In this document: in pieces, positions 44,470-52,475 of the stretch | Layout: the number at the start of each line of letters is the position of its first letter | Position numbering within the stretch: the first letter of the stretch is position 1 | From: Alloprevotella sp. Lung230 | Lineage (GTDB): Bacteria > Bacteroidota > Bacteroidia > Bacteroidales > Bacteroidaceae | Direction: 5' to 3' | Length of the DNA stretch: 64,000 nt | Assembly (NCBI RefSeq): GCF_014385435.1 | Contig: NZ_JACSUD010000004.1 | Coordinates: 1 to 64,000 of the forward strand | The notes under the pieces: generated by a model | Told to the model about the DNA's origin: nothing | The model's database searches: none | What the model saw: the letters and a program-made list of their open reading frames with translations, nothing else | Program-made: the position numbers and the translations under genes

Positions 44470-46592
44470 TGCACTACAATTTCGTCGGTGAACAGCCAAC
44501 CGCCGAAAGCGGAAGGCGTGGCTTGGATGCGGAGATAGCGGGCGCGAACCGCTTTCGGACGCTGCACGCGGAAGGTGCGGATGTCAGGCTGTCGAGTGCG
44601 TACCGAAGAGAAAAGGGCTTCGCCCATCGGGTGGAAGTCGATGCCATCGGTCGATGTCGCCACGCGGAAGGCCGAGGGGTAGAAAATCTCGGGGTTGCAC
44701 ACCTGCATGAAATCGGCACTGACGGACGTGATGCGCTGCACCCGGCCGAGGTCGAGCGTAACGTCAAATGTGGGAGAAGAAGTATCGCTGCCTGAACGGA
44801 TGAAGCCCTGCCAGCGTCCATCGTGGTAGCTCCACCCACCATGGTGTCCATCGGTGAGGGTCAGAGCGGCGGCAGCGGGATAAACTTCGGCATAAGGCAC
44901 ATGGTAGACCACGGTTGCTCCTTCGGCCAAATGGTGTCGCACACGAAAGGCTTCGGCCCGTTGTCCCACTTCGGTGGTGAGGTCGAAAGGCTGCACGCCC
45001 AAAGCCCTCAGACGGGGCGTTTGGGCGATGGTTGCTTGACGCAGTTCGGCCACCGGACGTGTGCGACGGCCGCACCAGCCGATTTCGGCCAAGGCCAACA
45101 AGCGCGGATAGAGCATACGTTGTGCGGCAGCCGGTGTGGGGACATATTCCGTCCAAAGGTTGCCCTGCACGCCCAGCATCCGCGAGCGCAAGGAGTCGGG
45201 AAGGAGCGCACCGTGGGGAAACTGCGCCACATCGTCAAAAGGAAGGTAGCCACCGATGGCTTCGGGCTGCGAAGGCGGTGCGTCCTGGTAAAAGTCGAAG
45301 TAGCAATGTGAAGCCGGTGCGAGCACGACATCGTGTCCCAACGCGGCAGCGCGCTGCGCCATCTCCTTGTTGCGCCACACCATCACGGCAGCGTGTTTCG
45401 GCAGCAGTGAGTCGACCACCTCGTCCCACCCCATCATCCGGCGGCCGTGGGCAGCAAGAAAATCGGCCATGTGGCGCATCAGTACCGCTTGCAAGCGGTG
45501 GAGTTGCGCTTCGGTGGGCGTAAGGAGCGAATCGGCCGGTGCAACAATCCCCTCTTCCATCATCCGACGACGACACAGCGGGCAGTGCTTCCAGTCGGCC
45601 TTTCCCGCCTCGTCGCCCCCCAGATGAAGGTAGCGTGAAGGGAACACGTCCATCATCTCGGTGAGCACCCCTTCGAGAAAAGCATAGGTTTGTGGGTTGC
45701 CGGGACAGAAGTCGGCCGCTTTGTAAGGGACGTGCGTACAAGAGAGATTGGGATAGGCGGTGAGCACCTCTTCCGAGTGGGCGGGCATTTCAATCTCCGG
45801 CACAATCTCCACGCCGCGCTCTGCCGCAAAAGCCACCAGCTCGCGCAACTGAGCCTGGGTGTAGTAGCCACCATAGGCATTGGGCGATCCCTCCTCGACA
45901 TATCGCCGGCCGCCGTTCCACCACGCTTCCCACGAGGCATCGGTGCGCCAAGCCCCGAGTTGGGTGAGGCGAGGGTAGCGCAAGATTTCCATGCGCCACC
46001 CGGCTGCATCGGTGAGGTGGAGGTGCAACCGATTGAGTTTGAAGGCGGCCATCGTTTCCACCTGCTGTTTGAGAAAATCCAAGGGGTAGAAGTGACGACT
46101 CACATCAATCATCGCACCTCGCCAAGCGTAGGAGGGAGCATCGTCAATGTCGGCACAGGGGAGCGTGCCGTTTTCGCTCCGCAGTTGGACGAGAGTTTGC
46201 AAGGCCCGAAGGCGGCCGAGACGACCGGTGGCCCGCACCACCACACTATCGGGAGTGATGTGGAGGGCGTAGGCTTCAAGAGATTTTACACCCGACGGTT
46301 GCAAAGGTTGCAGAGAAAAGACCGCGGGCGGTCGGTGGGCGTGTTTGGCGACCGAATTTGTAGAAATCGGTGCCGCAATCTGCCGAAAGTAGGCCAATAG
46401 TCCGGCATCACCTTGCACAGCGTCCGGAGCAGTCATCCCTGCCACGCGGCTCTCTCCGGGTCGATAAGAGAGCGACTGCGGACGTGGAAGCAACAGCTGT
46501 TCGTTCTCCCCGACGGCACTATCGCTCTGCGCTGCCGCTGTAAGCGAAAAGAGCGAAATCATCGATAAAACCAGCAAAGAGAGGGCCGACAT
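44466..46592 (-). CDS. GH20 beta-N-acetylhexosaminidase
   Basis: A 708-residue secreted enzyme: signal peptide (1-21), a small N-terminal GH20b domain, the catalytic TIM barrel from about 140 (SYAWRGAMIDVSRHFYPLDF; LHLHLTDAAGWRME) with the catalytic Asp-Glu pair in RYLHLGGDEAGKADW, and a C-terminal discoidin-like domain (about 570-708, VTLDLGRVQRIT). It removes terminal GlcNAc/GalNAc from glycans, probably in the periplasm. First gene of the operon with coaX. Confidence 0.93.
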   Translation of the reverse strand: MSALSLLVLSMISLFSLTAAAQSDSAVGENEQLLLPRPQSLSYRPGESRVAGMTAPDAVQGDAGLLAYFRQIAAPISTNSVAKHAHRPPAVFSLQPLQPSGVKSLEAYALHITPDSVVVRATGRLGRLRALQTLVQLRSENGTLPCADIDDAPSYAWRGAMIDVSRHFYPLDFLKQQVETMAAFKLNRLHLHLTDAAGWRMEILRYPRLTQLGAWRTDASWEAWWNGGRRYVEEGSPNAYGGYYTQAQLRELVAFAAERGVEIVPEIEMPAHSEEVLTAYPNLSCTHVPYKAADFCPGNPQTYAFLEGVLTEMMDVFPSRYLHLGGDEAGKADWKHCPLCRRRMMEEGIVAPADSLLTPTEAQLHRLQAVLMRHMADFLAAHGRRMMGWDEVVDSLLPKHAAVMVWRNKEMAQRAAALGHDVVLAPASHCYFDFYQDAPPSQPEAIGGYLPFDDVAQFPHGALLPDSLRSRMLGVQGNLWTEYVPTPAAAQRMLYPRLLALAEIGWCGRRTRPVAELRQATIAQTPRLRALGVQPFDLTTEVGQRAEAFRVRHHLAEGATVVYHVPYAEVYPAAAALTLTDGHHGGWSYHDGRWQGFIRSGSDTSSPTFDVTLDLGRVQRITSVSADFMQVCNPEIFYPSAFRVATSTDGIDFHPMGEALFSSVRTRQPDIRTFRVQRPKAVRARYLRIQATPSAFGGWLFTDEIVVQ

Positions 46593-46616
46593 AAGCAGAA
46601 ATGGTTTGTATTTCGC

Positions 46617-46649
46617 GCAAAGTTACGTCCAAAAAAGAAAAAAAGCAAA
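46617..46649 (-). promoter_or_regulatory. promoter of the GH20-coaX-lptC operon
   Basis: On the minus strand TTTG (46649-46646), 20 bases, then TAACTTTGC (46625-46617), 24 bp before the ATG. Confidence 0.75.
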
Positions 46650-46655
46650 TTTTAT

Positions 46656-46687
46656 TTTGCTTTTTGGTACGTAGAGACTATCTTTGC
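46656..46687 (+). promoter_or_regulatory. promoter of the 46746 gene set
   Basis: TTTG (46656-46659), 19 bases, then TATCTTTGC (46679-46687). It is back to back with the GH20 promoter; the two -33 boxes are 6 bp apart. Confidence 0.78.
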
Positions 46688-46745
46688 TGTGGAATAGGCA
46701 GGAGAAGCACGTTGGCTTCTCTTTCCGATACAACAACATTGTGCC

Positions 46746-47186
46746 ATGAACGCTTCAGAACAAACCTACCACCAGATTGAGCGCGCGCTCAAAAAAACAG
46801 CGGCAAAATGCCCCACCTTGGCCGAAGATCCCATCCTCACCGACCTCTACCTGCAAGTGAAGCAGGACAGCGGTGAGCTTCTCGTTTTTGACGATGACGA
46901 CCACGAACTGACGCGTTGCGTGGTGGAAGAGTGGATAGACAACAACGAAGAGAACTTCTATGCCGAAGTGCAGCCCATCCTGCGCAAAGTCATCGAGGAG
47001 CAAAAGGCACTAATCGACAGTATCCACATCCTTCGCCCCTATTCGTTTGTCTTGGTGGACGAGGATTTCGAAACCATCGCCGAACTCTATTTGGTGGACG
47101 ACGACACCCTCATCCTGAGCCACGAACTGATGGAAGGTCTTTCCGACGACTTGGACAAGTTCTGGCAGGAATTGTCGAAAATGTAA
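46746..47186 (+). CDS. conserved acidic hypothetical protein (146 residues)
   Basis: A small cytoplasmic, strongly acidic protein (VFDDDDHEL; LYLVDDDTLILS; GLSDDLDKFW) without signal peptide or known catalytic motif. It starts 59 bp after a well-formed promoter and precedes the next gene by 16 bp. I do not recognise the family; it looks like one of the small conserved Bacteroidetes proteins. Confidence 0.7.
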   Translation: MNASEQTYHQIERALKKTAAKCPTLAEDPILTDLYLQVKQDSGELLVFDDDDHELTRCVVEEWIDNNEENFYAEVQPILRKVIEEQKALIDSIHILRPYSFVLVDEDFETIAELYLVDDDTLILSHELMEGLSDDLDKFWQELSKM

Positions 47187-47202
47187 CCCCCCGGCCACGA
47201 AA

Positions 47203-47904
47203 ATGAACAACACTCAAAATGCTCGTTATACGCCCGACGACCTGCTGCGCCTCGCCCACGAGCTCGTCCAAATCGACATCTCGCTCTCGGGCGAAGACGT
47301 GATGGGACATCTCAAAGCAAAGATGCAGCAAGACCCCGACGGCAGCTACCTGCCCGCCCCTCACAGCAACGCCCTTTCCGACCGCATCACCGCAGCGCTC
47401 TACCACCTGTTGCTTTGGCGCATGCAGACCGGTACTCGCGTGCGTCCGCAATCGCTGGAATGCGATGTGTGGCGCTTTCAAAACAAAAAAGAGAAATGGG
47501 TGGCGTTCGTCGGATTGCTTGACGGACGCCCCTACGAGATTTTTACGGGACTGCAAGACGATGACGACGGCATCGTGCTCCCCAAAAGCGTCAACAACGG
47601 CTGGATTGTCAAGAATTTCAACGCCGACGGCACCACACGCTACGACTTTGCCTTCCAAAACCGCCGCGGCTACAAGATCACGGTCGAAGGGCTTTCGGCG
47701 CGCTTCAACAAGGAGTATTGGAACTACGCCAAACTCATCTCCGGCGTCCTGCGCTACCAAATGCCGGTGGACAATGTCGTCCACCTCATCGACTCTCTCC
47801 AGCTTGAGAGCGACACCATCAACACGTGGAAGTCGGGCGTGGTGCGCGCTTTGAAGAAATACACCAACACCGACGAGACCGACGATCCCGCGGCCGAAGT
47901 TTAG
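47203..47904 (+). CDS. stand-alone protein like the C-terminal (TSCPD) region of B12-dependent ribonucleotide reductase
   Basis: A 233-residue protein. The stretch RPQSLECDVWRFQNKKEKWV, then FVGLLDGRPYEIFTG, YKITVEGLSARFNKEYWNYA and SLQLESDTINTWKSGVVRAL matches what I recall of the end of Bacteroidetes NrdJ. The catalytic ten-stranded barrel and active-site cysteines of the reductase are absent and no room exists for them upstream. It may be a regulatory or nucleotide-binding partner of the reductase. The family call is from memory and needs a profile search. It lies 16 bp after the 146-residue gene and 19 bp before folB. Confidence 0.6.
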   Translation: MNNTQNARYTPDDLLRLAHELVQIDISLSGEDVMGHLKAKMQQDPDGSYLPAPHSNALSDRITAALYHLLLWRMQTGTRVRPQSLECDVWRFQNKKEKWVAFVGLLDGRPYEIFTGLQDDDDGIVLPKSVNNGWIVKNFNADGTTRYDFAFQNRRGYKITVEGLSARFNKEYWNYAKLISGVLRYQMPVDNVVHLIDSLQLESDTINTWKSGVVRALKKYTNTDETDDPAAEV

Positions 47905-47923
47905 TGCTCCTTATCCTACGCCT

Positions 47924-48295
47924 ATGCACCTCCAATCCACCGAAATCCTCCTGCGTGATTTGCGCTTCTACGCCCGCCACGGCGTGCTGGAACAAGAGCG
48001 CACGGTGGGCAACGCCTACACCGTCAACCTCACGTTGCGGCTGTCCGACGCCGGCGCCGCCGTTTTCGACGACCGTCTTGACGGCACCATCAGCTATGCT
48101 GAAGTCTACGCCTTGGTGCGCGAAGAGATGCACACGCCCTCGTCTCTCCTCGAACACGTGGCCGGACGCATCCTCCGCCGCCTTTTCGAAACTTTCGATC
48201 TCTTGGAGCATGCCGTGGTTGAGGTGTGCAAGGACAACCCACCGATGAGCGCCCATACCGCCGGCTGCTGCGCACGCCTCACCGCCACACGCTAA
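47924..48295 (+). CDS. folB: dihydroneopterin aldolase
   Basis: A 123-residue FolB protein of folate synthesis: LRDLRFYARHGVLEQERTVG at the N terminus, then SYAEVYALVREEM, LLEHVAGRIL and the catalytic lysine in VEVCKDNPPM. The length is normal. It forms a plus-strand set with the two genes before it; the DPP gene follows after 32 bp. Confidence 0.93.
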   Translation: MHLQSTEILLRDLRFYARHGVLEQERTVGNAYTVNLTLRLSDAGAAVFDDRLDGTISYAEVYALVREEMHTPSSLLEHVAGRILRRLFETFDLLEHAVVEVCKDNPPMSAHTAGCCARLTATR

Positions 48296-48327
48296 TCCCC
48301 ACTTCCCCCTCCTTTTTCTCCCTGTTT

Positions 48328-50553
48328 ATGAAGAAAACACTCCTCTCGATCGCTGCGAGTTTCTTGTGCCTTTTTGCCGCTTTTCCTTTCTGTGCAAAAG
48401 CCCAAACCGAGGCCGACAAAATCTCCCTCCAACAACTGACCGACGGCACGTTCTCACCTCAACATCTCTACGGCGTGCATCCGCTCAACGACGGCGAAAG
48501 CTACTCTCGCCTCTCCGACGACGGGCGGCGCATTGTGCGCTCTTCCTTCAAGACGGGACAGGAAGTCGGCGTCCTCTTCGACCTGGACCAGGCGCGCACC
48601 ACCGCCAAAGTCTCGCGCATCGACGGCTACATCATGAGCCCCGACGAGAAGCGGATACTTCTCCAGACCGAAACGCGCGCCATCTATCGCCGCACCTTCA
48701 CCGCTGTCTATTACCTCTACGATGTGACCTCGCGCAAGATGGAACGCCTCTCCGAGGGCGGACCGCAGATGTCGCCCCTCTTCTCGCCCGATGGCAACGT
48801 CGTTGCTTTTGCCCGCGACAACAACCTTTTCGTGGTCAAACTCCTCTATGGCAATGCCGAAATGCAGGTGACCACCGACGGACGTCGCAACGAAATCCTC
48901 AACGGCATCCCCGACTGGGTCAACGAGGAGGAATTCTCCACCGCCCGCTCCTTTGCTTTCTCGGCCGACAGTCGGATGCTCTGCTGGGTGCGCTATGACG
49001 AAACGAAAGTGCCGGTCTACCGGATGCAGATGTTCAAAGGATTGAAACCTGAACACACAGAAAATGATGCCTACCCCGGCACCTACGACTACAAATACCC
49101 CATCGCCGGGGAAACCAACAGCAGCGTCAGTCTCCATAGTTACGACCTCCAAAGCCGCGCCACGCGCCGCCTCGATGTGCCCCTCGATACTGATGGCTAC
49201 ATCCCCCGCATCGCCACCACTTCCGACCCTAACCGTTTGGCCGTCGTCACCCTCAACCGCCACCAAGACCGCATGGACCTCTACATGGTCAATCCCCGCA
49301 GCGGTGTGGCACGCCTCGCCCTGCGCGAAACCAACGACAAGTATCTGCGCGAAACGGCCTACACCGATCTGCGCTTCTACGACGGCCACTTTGCCCTCCT
49401 CTCTGAGCGCAGCGGCTATCAGCACCTCTACTGGTACACCCTCGACGGCACGCTCAAAGGCACCATCACCCAGGGCGACTACGAGGTGAGCGACTTCTAC
49501 GGCTACGATGCCCAAAGTGGCCGCTTCTTCTTTGCCGCCCACAAGGACAGCCCGCTGCAAACCGCGGTCTACTCCTCCGACCTCAAAGGCCACCTGCGCC
49601 GCCTCACCCCCGAAAGCGGCACCCACGCTGCCACCTTCTCCCACGACTTCCGCTACTTCCTCGACGTCCACTCCACCCTCGGCACGCCGCCCGTCACCAC
49701 CCTGCGCGACAATGCCGGCCGCACCCTCGTCACCCTCATCGACAATGCCCCGCTGCGCGAAAGGATGGAACGTGTAGGCGCTCGGCAGGAACTCTTCACC
49801 TTCACCACGCCCGACGGCACACAGCTCAACGGCTGGATGGTGAAGCCCCGCAACTTCGACCCGAACCGACGCTATCCCGTGCTCATGTACCAATACAGCG
49901 GTCCCGGCAGCCAAGAGGTCAAGGACGCCTGGTCCACGGGCTTCTACGGTGGAGGCGTGTGGGAAAGTTTCTTGGCGCAGGAGGGCTACATCAGTGTCAT
50001 CGTCGACGGCCGCGGCACCGGTGCCCGCGGGGCGGCTTTTGAAAAGAGCACCTACCTCCGCCTCGGCGACCTTGAGTCGCGCGACCAAGTAGAAGCGGCC
50101 CTCTATCTCGGCACACTCCCTTATGTCGACAAGACGCGCATCGCCATCTGGGGCTGGAGCTTCGGTGGCTTCAACACGATGATGTCCATGACCGACGGAC
50201 GCCCCGTCTTCCGTTGCGGCGTAGCCGTGGCCGCCCCGTCCAACTGGAAATACTACGACACCGTCTACACCGAGCGCTACATGCGCACGCCCAAGGAAAA
50301 TGCCAACTACGACCAAGTCTGCCCCATCGCGCGGGCTGAAAAACTGAGCGGCGATCTCCTCCTCATCCACGGCACGGCCGACGACAACGTCCACTTCCGC
50401 AACGCGGCCGAGATGTCCGAGGCTTTGGTGCAGGCCGGCAAGCAGTTTGACATGCAGATCTACACCAACCGCAACCACAGCATCTACGGCGGCCGCACCC
50501 GCGAGCACCTCTTCACCCGCATCTTCCAATACTTGGAGCACCACCTCAAGTAA
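48328..50553 (+). CDS. dipeptidyl peptidase IV family serine peptidase (S9)
   Basis: The start at 48328 (MKKTLLSIAASFLCLF) gives a signal peptide ending at about residue 25; an upstream in-frame ATG would hide it. Residues 40-480 form the beta-propeller (DPPIV_N), and the C-terminal alpha/beta-hydrolase has the catalytic Ser in WGWSFGGFNTMMS, Asp in HGTADDNVHF and His in NRNHSIYGGR. It has 741 residues, usual for the family, and cuts X-Pro dipeptides from peptides in the periplasm or at the surface. A strong terminator follows. Confidence 0.93.
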   Translation: MKKTLLSIAASFLCLFAAFPFCAKAQTEADKISLQQLTDGTFSPQHLYGVHPLNDGESYSRLSDDGRRIVRSSFKTGQEVGVLFDLDQARTTAKVSRIDGYIMSPDEKRILLQTETRAIYRRTFTAVYYLYDVTSRKMERLSEGGPQMSPLFSPDGNVVAFARDNNLFVVKLLYGNAEMQVTTDGRRNEILNGIPDWVNEEEFSTARSFAFSADSRMLCWVRYDETKVPVYRMQMFKGLKPEHTENDAYPGTYDYKYPIAGETNSSVSLHSYDLQSRATRRLDVPLDTDGYIPRIATTSDPNRLAVVTLNRHQDRMDLYMVNPRSGVARLALRETNDKYLRETAYTDLRFYDGHFALLSERSGYQHLYWYTLDGTLKGTITQGDYEVSDFYGYDAQSGRFFFAAHKDSPLQTAVYSSDLKGHLRRLTPESGTHAATFSHDFRYFLDVHSTLGTPPVTTLRDNAGRTLVTLIDNAPLRERMERVGARQELFTFTTPDGTQLNGWMVKPRNFDPNRRYPVLMYQYSGPGSQEVKDAWSTGFYGGGVWESFLAQEGYISVIVDGRGTGARGAAFEKSTYLRLGDLESRDQVEAALYLGTLPYVDKTRIAIWGWSFGGFNTMMSMTDGRPVFRCGVAVAAPSNWKYYDTVYTERYMRTPKENANYDQVCPIARAEKLSGDLLLIHGTADDNVHFRNAAEMSEALVQAGKQFDMQIYTNRNHSIYGGRTREHLFTRIFQYLEHHLK

Positions 50554-50592
50554 AGACAACGCTTCGACCGGTCGCTCTTCGGTCGCCCCCTC

Positions 50593-50627
50593 ATCTCCAC
50601 CCTTCGTCCAAGGGTGGAGATTTTTTT
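50593..50627 (+). terminator. terminator of the DPP IV gene
   Basis: ATCTCCACCCTT and AAGGGTGGAGAT form a 12-bp stem with a 5-base loop, followed by TTTTTTT, 40 bp after the stop. Confidence 0.9.
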
Positions 50628-50823
50628 GGTAGGTGCTCAGAATGAATGGATACTATATTTGTTTCCCTTTTCCGTCATCTCGCCTTTGCGAAGAAGAAGT
50701 GTAGCGGGCTACACGAGGGATGAACAAAGACGAGCTGGCGGACAAGAGAAACAAAGAGGGTGTCAAAGTAGAGAACAACCTACGGATAAGATAACTACGA
50801 TTAATTCTGAACACCTACTTACC
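50628..50823. repeat. dispersed intergenic element, family II, full copy
   Basis: A 196-bp non-coding unit bounded by GGTAGGTGCTCAG at the left and CTGAACACCTACTTACC at the right, imperfect inverted repeats. The interior is also nearly palindromic around GTGTAGCGGGCTACAC (about 50699-50714), with matching TTGTTTC/GAAACAA and CTCGCCTTTG/ACAAAGACGAG blocks. No protein is encoded. It looks like a MITE-type element. Confidence 0.7.
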
Positions 50824-50827
50824 TCTT

Positions 50828-51060
50828 CGCGCGCGTTCCCTACAATAGTGTGTGCATTTTGCCTTCACGCCTTCACCAGAGGAGGTAAGTCACAGAAAAG
50901 CAGCAGGTTGCGGGTGAAGGCAAGCGATGGTTTTCCTTCACCGCCTTCACAAACTTTGCCTTCACCGACAACTCACTTATTCTCAATGGTTTGCACCCTT
51001 CGGTGAAAGCAGTGAAGGCAAAAAACACGACTTTCAGTAGTAACGCGCGCGTACGCGCGC
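50828..51060. repeat. dispersed intergenic element, family I, copy 3
   Basis: A 233-bp unit with CGCGCGCG at the left, GTACGCGCGC at the right, GCCTTCACGCCTTCACC near the left end and GGTGAAAGCAGTGAAGGCA near the right. It follows the family II element by 4 bp and is followed by the 21-bp array. Confidence 0.75.
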
Positions 51061-51095
51061 AAGAAAACAAGAGGAAACAATAGGAAGGAGGGAAT

Positions 51096-51157
51096 TTTCC
51101 TCGGAGATAAATACAACTACCTCAGAGGAAGAAAAAACTACCTCTGAGGTAAAATTG
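51096..51157. repeat. array of 21-bp repeats with CTCTGAGGTA core, copy 3
   Basis: Three units of about 21 bp (CTACCTCAGAGGAAGAAAAAA, CTACCTCTGAGGTAAAATTG and a weaker first one), 35 bp after family I copy 3. Confidence 0.7.
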
Positions 51158-51204
51158 AAAATTGTCTTGTGAAGACGGAAAGTAAGATGAAGGCTTCGGG
51201 GCAC

Positions 51205-52227
51205 TCACTCCAAGGCCTCATCGTAGTGCTCTACGGCTTGGCGGAACTGTTCGCGCAGATAGCGGGCAGCTTTGCGAGGAGAGAGGATGCGCACACCAGG
51301 GCCATAGCTCATGAAGACGGAGAAGAGTTCGCTGTTGATGATGACCTCTATTTGAAAGGTGCAACTGCGGTCGTCCGGGTTTTCGTGGAGCAGCCGCTGG
51401 GTGTGGTGGAGGGGTTTGGTTTTGATGTAGCGGCTCTGCATAGAGTCTGCCCAGAAGGTGATGCGGCGCGTCACATTGCCGGGGTCTTTCGACACACCGA
51501 TGACGTTGTCGAAGAAGTGGAGATCGAAGTCGGGATTGTCGCGAAAGGGGACATCGACGGGTTCAATACTGAGGATGCGATCGAGCGAAAGGTTGTAGAG
51601 TTGAAGTGTGTGGGCTTGCGATCCGAAGAGAAACCAGCGGTTGCGAAACTCTTTAAGGAGGTGGGGACAGAGGATGAATTCGCTCTGACGGCGCGACTTG
51701 AAGGACTGGTAAGCAATTTTCAGTGTTTGTCGCTGCGCGATGTAGTTGTAGAGTGGGCTGAGCAGTCGGCGACCTTGTAGATTGGGGACGCTGTCGAAAT
51801 GGATGATGGGTTTGCGGTCATTACGTCCCAGGGCGAGCCGGTCTTGGAGGCGGCCGATGACGTCGGACATTTCGGAAAATTGCTCGAAGTCTTCCAACTC
51901 TCGGAGCAAGTCTACAGCCTCCTGCATGACGAGAAGGTCGTTGGGCGAGAGGGGCATCTGCATGATGGAGTAGTCGGGGCGGGCGTAGCGGTAGTATTTC
52001 TGGTCGTACACCTCGATGGGCGCGTTGTAGCCGAGTTTGTCGGAACGCATCATCTGTAGGTCTCCCTGCACGGTGCGCAGGGAGACGCCCTTTCGGATAC
52101 CTTCGCAGTCGTAGAGGGCTTCGGAGCAGGCATCGACGAGGTCGTCGAGCGTCCATCGGCGAAAGGGGTTGCGCAGACAGTTGTCAATGGTCTTGTAGCG
52201 AATGAGTGCGTTTTTGTTGGCCGGCAT
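51205..52227 (-). CDS. WYL-domain transcriptional regulator
   Basis: The start at 52227 (MPANKNALIRYKTIDNCLRN) was chosen over one 17 codons upstream because it follows the -7 box at a better distance and fits the family. An N-terminal winged helix (about 1-75, RTVQGDLQMMR) precedes the WYL domain (about 145-340), with ISPLYNYIAQ-type, FRNRWFLFGS and the C-terminal WCX-like part. WYL proteins sense ligands, often nucleotides, and control DNA-damage, RNA-repair or defence genes. It is divergent from rtcB, so rtcB control is plausible. Confidence 0.88.
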   Translation of the reverse strand: MPANKNALIRYKTIDNCLRNPFRRWTLDDLVDACSEALYDCEGIRKGVSLRTVQGDLQMMRSDKLGYNAPIEVYDQKYYRYARPDYSIMQMPLSPNDLLVMQEAVDLLRELEDFEQFSEMSDVIGRLQDRLALGRNDRKPIIHFDSVPNLQGRRLLSPLYNYIAQRQTLKIAYQSFKSRRQSEFILCPHLLKEFRNRWFLFGSQAHTLQLYNLSLDRILSIEPVDVPFRDNPDFDLHFFDNVIGVSKDPGNVTRRITFWADSMQSRYIKTKPLHHTQRLLHENPDDRSCTFQIEVIINSELFSVFMSYGPGVRILSPRKAARYLREQFRQAVEHYDEALE

Positions 52228-52264
52228 GGTGTGTTGTTTTTCTTTTGAAGCGGTAAAATCTGTT

Positions 52265-52273
52265 GCAAAGGTA
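52265..52273 (-). promoter_or_regulatory. -7 box of the WYL regulator
   Basis: On the minus strand TACCTTTGC, a TAnnTTTG match, 38 bp before the chosen ATG. The -33 element is not evident. Confidence 0.55.
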
Positions 52274-52379
52274 CGCACTTTGCGGGCAGCAGCGTGGGTG
52301 AATTCCTTGAAAAATACTCTTTTTCACGCTTTTCTGAAAGATTTTTCGGACTACGCAAAAAGAGTGCGTAGTGCCCTTC

Positions 52380-52388
52380 TACCTTTGC
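52380..52388 (+). promoter_or_regulatory. -7 box of rtcB
   Basis: TACCTTTGC, the same 9-mer as in the divergent WYL promoter, 88 bp before the rtcB ATG. A GTGCGTA sequence occurs near both boxes (52363-52369 and, inverted, TACGCAC at 52272-52278). Confidence 0.55.
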
Positions 52389-52475
52389 ACTCGCAAGCCG
52401 GAAGTCACACGGTTGCAACGGGCGACCGCCTCTCTACTTTTTTCTCTTTCATTCACCCTCAAACAAGAAACCATC

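Noticed and set aside
50614-51006. A 130-codon frame over the intergenic elements after the DPP IV gene
   Set aside because: It runs through the terminator and the dispersed repeats, which are also found elsewhere without this frame.
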